Source: CAWELS01 sp964468205 | GTDB lineage: Bacteria; Acidobacteriota; Terriglobia; Bryobacterales; Bryobacteraceae | DNA: 24,128 bases | Direction of reading: 5' to 3' | Assembly: GCA_964468205.1 (NCBI GenBank) | Contig: CAYXVG010000079.1 | Span: forward strand, 1 to 24,128 | Shown here: positions 21,925 through 24,128 of the stretch, in pieces | How positions within the stretch are numbered: the first letter of the stretch is position 1 | Layout of the letters: every line of letters starts with the position of its first letter | Made by a program: the position numbers and the translations under genes | Notes under the pieces: generated by a model | The model's database searches: none | What the model was told of the DNA's origin: nothing | Seen by the model: the letters and a program-made list of their open reading frames with translations, nothing else

Positions 21925-24128
21925 ATGCCAAGCTCGACCAAGACGAAAGGGAAAGAAAAAAGCGGCAGCCAGAAGAAAGAAGGGGGCTACATCCGGTGGT
22001 TTGACGACCTTGATGCCGGTGATGTCGCAATCGTGGGAGGGAAGAATGCGTCGCTCGGCGAGATGATCGGCGCCTTGAAGGACGAGGGAGTGCGCGTGCC
22101 GGACGGATTCGCCACCACCGCGGAGGCGTACCGGCTGTTCCTCAAAGGGAACGGCATAGAGGACAAGATCCGCGAGGAACTTGAGGCGCTGCACGACGGG
22201 AAGAAGCTACAGGAAGTGGGCAAGGCGATCCGGCGGCTTTTTCAGAAGAGCGAGTTTCCGGAAGAGATTGCGGGCGAGATTCGCAAAGCCTATACCGAGC
22301 TTTCCGGGCGGTATGACCAGCAGGAGACCGACATCGCCGCTCGCAGTTCGGCCACGGCGGAGGACCTGCCCGAGGCAAGCTTCGCCGGGCAGCAGGAGAC
22401 GTTCCTGAACGTGTCCGGAGAGGATGACGTTTTGGAAGCCTGCAAGAAGTGCTACGCCTCTCTCTACACTGACCGGGCGATCGCCTATCGCGAGGAGCAC
22501 GGATTCGAGCATTTGAAGGTGGCTCTCTCGGTTGCGGTGCAGAAGATGGTGCGCTCGGACCGGGCTTGCTCCGGCGTGATGTTCACGCTGGACACGGAGT
22601 CAGGATTTCGCGACGTGGTGGTGATCGACGGAGCGTGGGGCCTGGGGGAGAACGTGGTGCAGGGTACGGTGAACCCTGACGAATACACCATCTTCAAGCC
22701 ATTGCTCGATGAGGAGAAGTTCGCTCCAATCATCGACAAGCAGCTCGGCACGAAGGAGAAGAAGATGGTCTACAGCCGCGGGGGGAGTGCGACCACGAAG
22801 AACGTGGACACGCCCAAGAAGGAGCGGCGGGCGTTTGTGTTGGAGGACGCCGAGGCCCTGCAACTGGCGAAGTGGGCGGTGGTGATCGAACGGCACTACG
22901 AGCGGCCAATGGACATCGAATGGGCCAAGGACGGCGAGACCGGCGATCTTTTTATCGTGCAGGCGCGTCCGGAGACGGTTCAGTCGCAGAAAGAGGCTTC
23001 GTCACTCCGGACCTTCCGCCTGAAGGAGAAGGGCAAGCGGCTGGCCAGCGGCGTCAGCATCGGGCAGGCGGTGGCGGCGGGCAGTAGTCAGGTGATCGAG
23101 AGCCCGGATGAGCTGGATCGTTTCGAGGAGGGATCGGTGCTGGTGACGGAGATGACGAATCCGGATTGGGTACCCATCATGAAGAAGGCCGCAAGCATCG
23201 TCACCGAGCAAGGCGGGCGCACCAGCCACGCCGCCATCGTCAGCCGCGAGTTGGGCATTCCGGCCGTGGTGGGCGCCGCGGACGCCATGGAGAAGATCGA
23301 GGACGGCCAAGAGGTGACGGTGTCATGCGTCGAGGGGGACGAAGGGCATGTCTACGAGGGCCGGCTGGAATTCGAGGAAGAAGAAGTGGATCTCGGCTCG
23401 ATCCCCGAGACCAATACAAAAGTGATGCTGATACTGGCGAGCCCCGGTTCAGCTTTCCGCTGGTGGAGATTGCCGGCTGACGGAATCGGACTCGCGCGGA
23501 TGGAGTTCATCATCAACAACATCATCAAAATCCATCCGATGGCGCTGGTTCGCTATCCCGACATTGAGGACAAGGAGGCGAAACGGCAGATTCGCGAGTT
23601 GACCAAGGGCTACGACGACCCCACCGAGTATTTCGTCGACCATCTGGCGCACGGTATCGCGAGGATCGCCGCTTCGCAGCACCCCGGCCAGGTGATCGTT
23701 CGCATGAGCGACTTCAAGACGAACGAATACGCGGACCTGATCGGCGGCGCCGAGTTCGAACCGGAAGAGGAAAATCCGATGCTGGGCTTCCGCGGCGCGT
23801 CCCGTTATTACAGCGACGATTATCGGGAAGGCTTCGCCCTGGAGTGCCGGGCCATCCGCCGGGTGCGCGAGGAAATCGGCCTGAAGAACGTGGTCGTGAT
23901 GATTCCGTTTTGCCGGACACCGGAGGAGGGCGAAAAGGTGCTCGATGTGCTCGCCAAGAATGGGTTGAAGCGCGGCGAGGACGGACTGGAGGTCTATGTA
24001 ATGGCGGAGATTCCTTCCAACATCACGCTGGCCGAACAGTTCGCGGAGCACTTCGACGGCTTTTCAATCGGGACCAATGACCTAACGCAACTGGTGCTCG
24101 GGGTGGACCGCGATTCGAGCAAGCTCTC
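21925..24128 (+). CDS. ppsA: Phosphoenolpyruvate synthase (pyruvate, water dikinase), 3' end outside window
   Basis: At least 734 codons are visible, running without a stop to the window end. After a Lys/Ser-rich leader the ATP-grasp domain begins with YIRWFDDL and VGGKNASLGEM, continues through AARSSATAEDLPEASFAGQQET and VALSVAVQKMVRS, and ends in FIVQARPETVQS. The swivelling phosphohistidine domain holds EQGGRTSHAAIVSRELGIPAVVG, in which the His is phosphorylated. The PEP-binding barrel follows with GIGLARMEFIINN and SIGTNDLTQLVLG. The enzyme makes PEP from pyruvate and ATP for gluconeogenesis. PpsA is usually about 800 residues, so only a short C-terminal part, including the catalytic Cys region, is missing. 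It diverges from the accessory genes to its left. Confidence 0.92.
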   Translation, partial: MPSSTKTKGKEKSGSQKKEGGYIRWFDDLDAGDVAIVGGKNASLGEMIGALKDEGVRVPDGFATTAEAYRLFLKGNGIEDKIREELEALHDGKKLQEVGKAIRRLFQKSEFPEEIAGEIRKAYTELSGRYDQQETDIAARSSATAEDLPEASFAGQQETFLNVSGEDDVLEACKKCYASLYTDRAIAYREEHGFEHLKVALSVAVQKMVRSDRACSGVMFTLDTESGFRDVVVIDGAWGLGENVVQGTVNPDEYTIFKPLLDEEKFAPIIDKQLGTKEKKMVYSRGGSATTKNVDTPKKERRAFVLEDAEALQLAKWAVVIERHYERPMDIEWAKDGETGDLFIVQARPETVQSQKEASSLRTFRLKEKGKRLASGVSIGQAVAAGSSQVIESPDELDRFEEGSVLVTEMTNPDWVPIMKKAASIVTEQGGRTSHAAIVSRELGIPAVVGAADAMEKIEDGQEVTVSCVEGDEGHVYEGRLEFEEEEVDLGSIPETNTKVMLILASPGSAFRWWRLPADGIGLARMEFIINNIIKIHPMALVRYPDIEDKEAKRQIRELTKGYDDPTEYFVDHLAHGIARIAASQHPGQVIVRMSDFKTNEYADLIGGAEFEPEEENPMLGFRGASRYYSDDYREGFALECRAIRRVREEIGLKNVVVMIPFCRTPEEGEKVLDVLAKNGLKRGEDGLEVYVMAEIPSNITLAEQFAEHFDGFSIGTNDLTQLVLGVDRDSSKL

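Noticed and set aside
1..24128. tRNA, rRNA, CRISPR arrays, IS elements
   Set aside because: Looked for on both strands by eye; no cloverleaf with a TPsiC-like arm, no regularly spaced repeats and no transposase motifs were found. A tRNAscan run would be decisive for tRNAs.

Overview
The window looks like a piece of a high-GC bacterial chromosome. A KaiC-like ATPase next to a multi-PAS histidine kinase, several stand-alone receiver proteins and the overall gene content suggest Acidobacteriota or a similar soil/sediment lineage. This is an impression from gene content; no rRNA or other phylogenetic marker is present. I see no tRNA, rRNA, CRISPR array or transposase.

Layout. (1) 1-2640: the N-terminus of a CheB-type protein on the minus strand, diverging from two single-domain receiver proteins (one without its phospho-acceptor Asp), a secreted helical protein and a two-CBS-domain protein. 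(2) 2779-7764: a complete pyruvate dehydrogenase operon in the order E1 alpha, E1 beta, E2, E3, with very short gaps or overlaps. (3) 7783-8807, convergent with that operon: a lipoate-protein-ligase-type gene preceded by a small rhodanese gene whose reading frame is crossed by one in-frame UGA. The codons after the UGA encode a normal rhodanese C-terminus, and the frame ends in a TTGA overlap with the ligase start. The best reading is a selenocysteine-containing rhodanese translationally coupled to a lipoylation gene. (4) 8969-9739: a short-chain dehydrogenase. (5) 9749-17259, minus strand: NAD-dependent DNA ligase, KaiC-like ATPase, PAS histidine kinase, Fpg/Nei glycosylase and a DUF72 protein, closely packed and probably co-transcribed at least in part. 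(6) about 17260-21900: an accessory segment with visibly lower GC in its two long genes. It carries an anti-phage dCTP deaminase (AvcD/DCD type), a membrane-anchored TPR protein, a cysteine-rich hypothetical gene, a small ORF overlapping the deaminase 3' end, and two long gene-poor gaps. (7) 21925 to the end: phosphoenolpyruvate synthase, cut by the window edge.

How the genes work together. E2 and possibly other lipoyl proteins need a lipoyl group, and the neighbouring LplA-type protein is a natural supplier. The linked sulfurtransferase could serve sulfur or redox chemistry in that pathway, which is inference. PEP synthase and pyruvate dehydrogenase both act on pyruvate, but they are far apart here. 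The dCTP deaminase is predicted to protect against phages by destroying deoxycytidine nucleotides. The 320-base gap in front of it is where I would look for an AvcI-like inhibitor RNA.

The two observations most worth checking are the UGA-containing rhodanese (8490-8807) and the AvcD-type deaminase neighbourhood (17727-21878).
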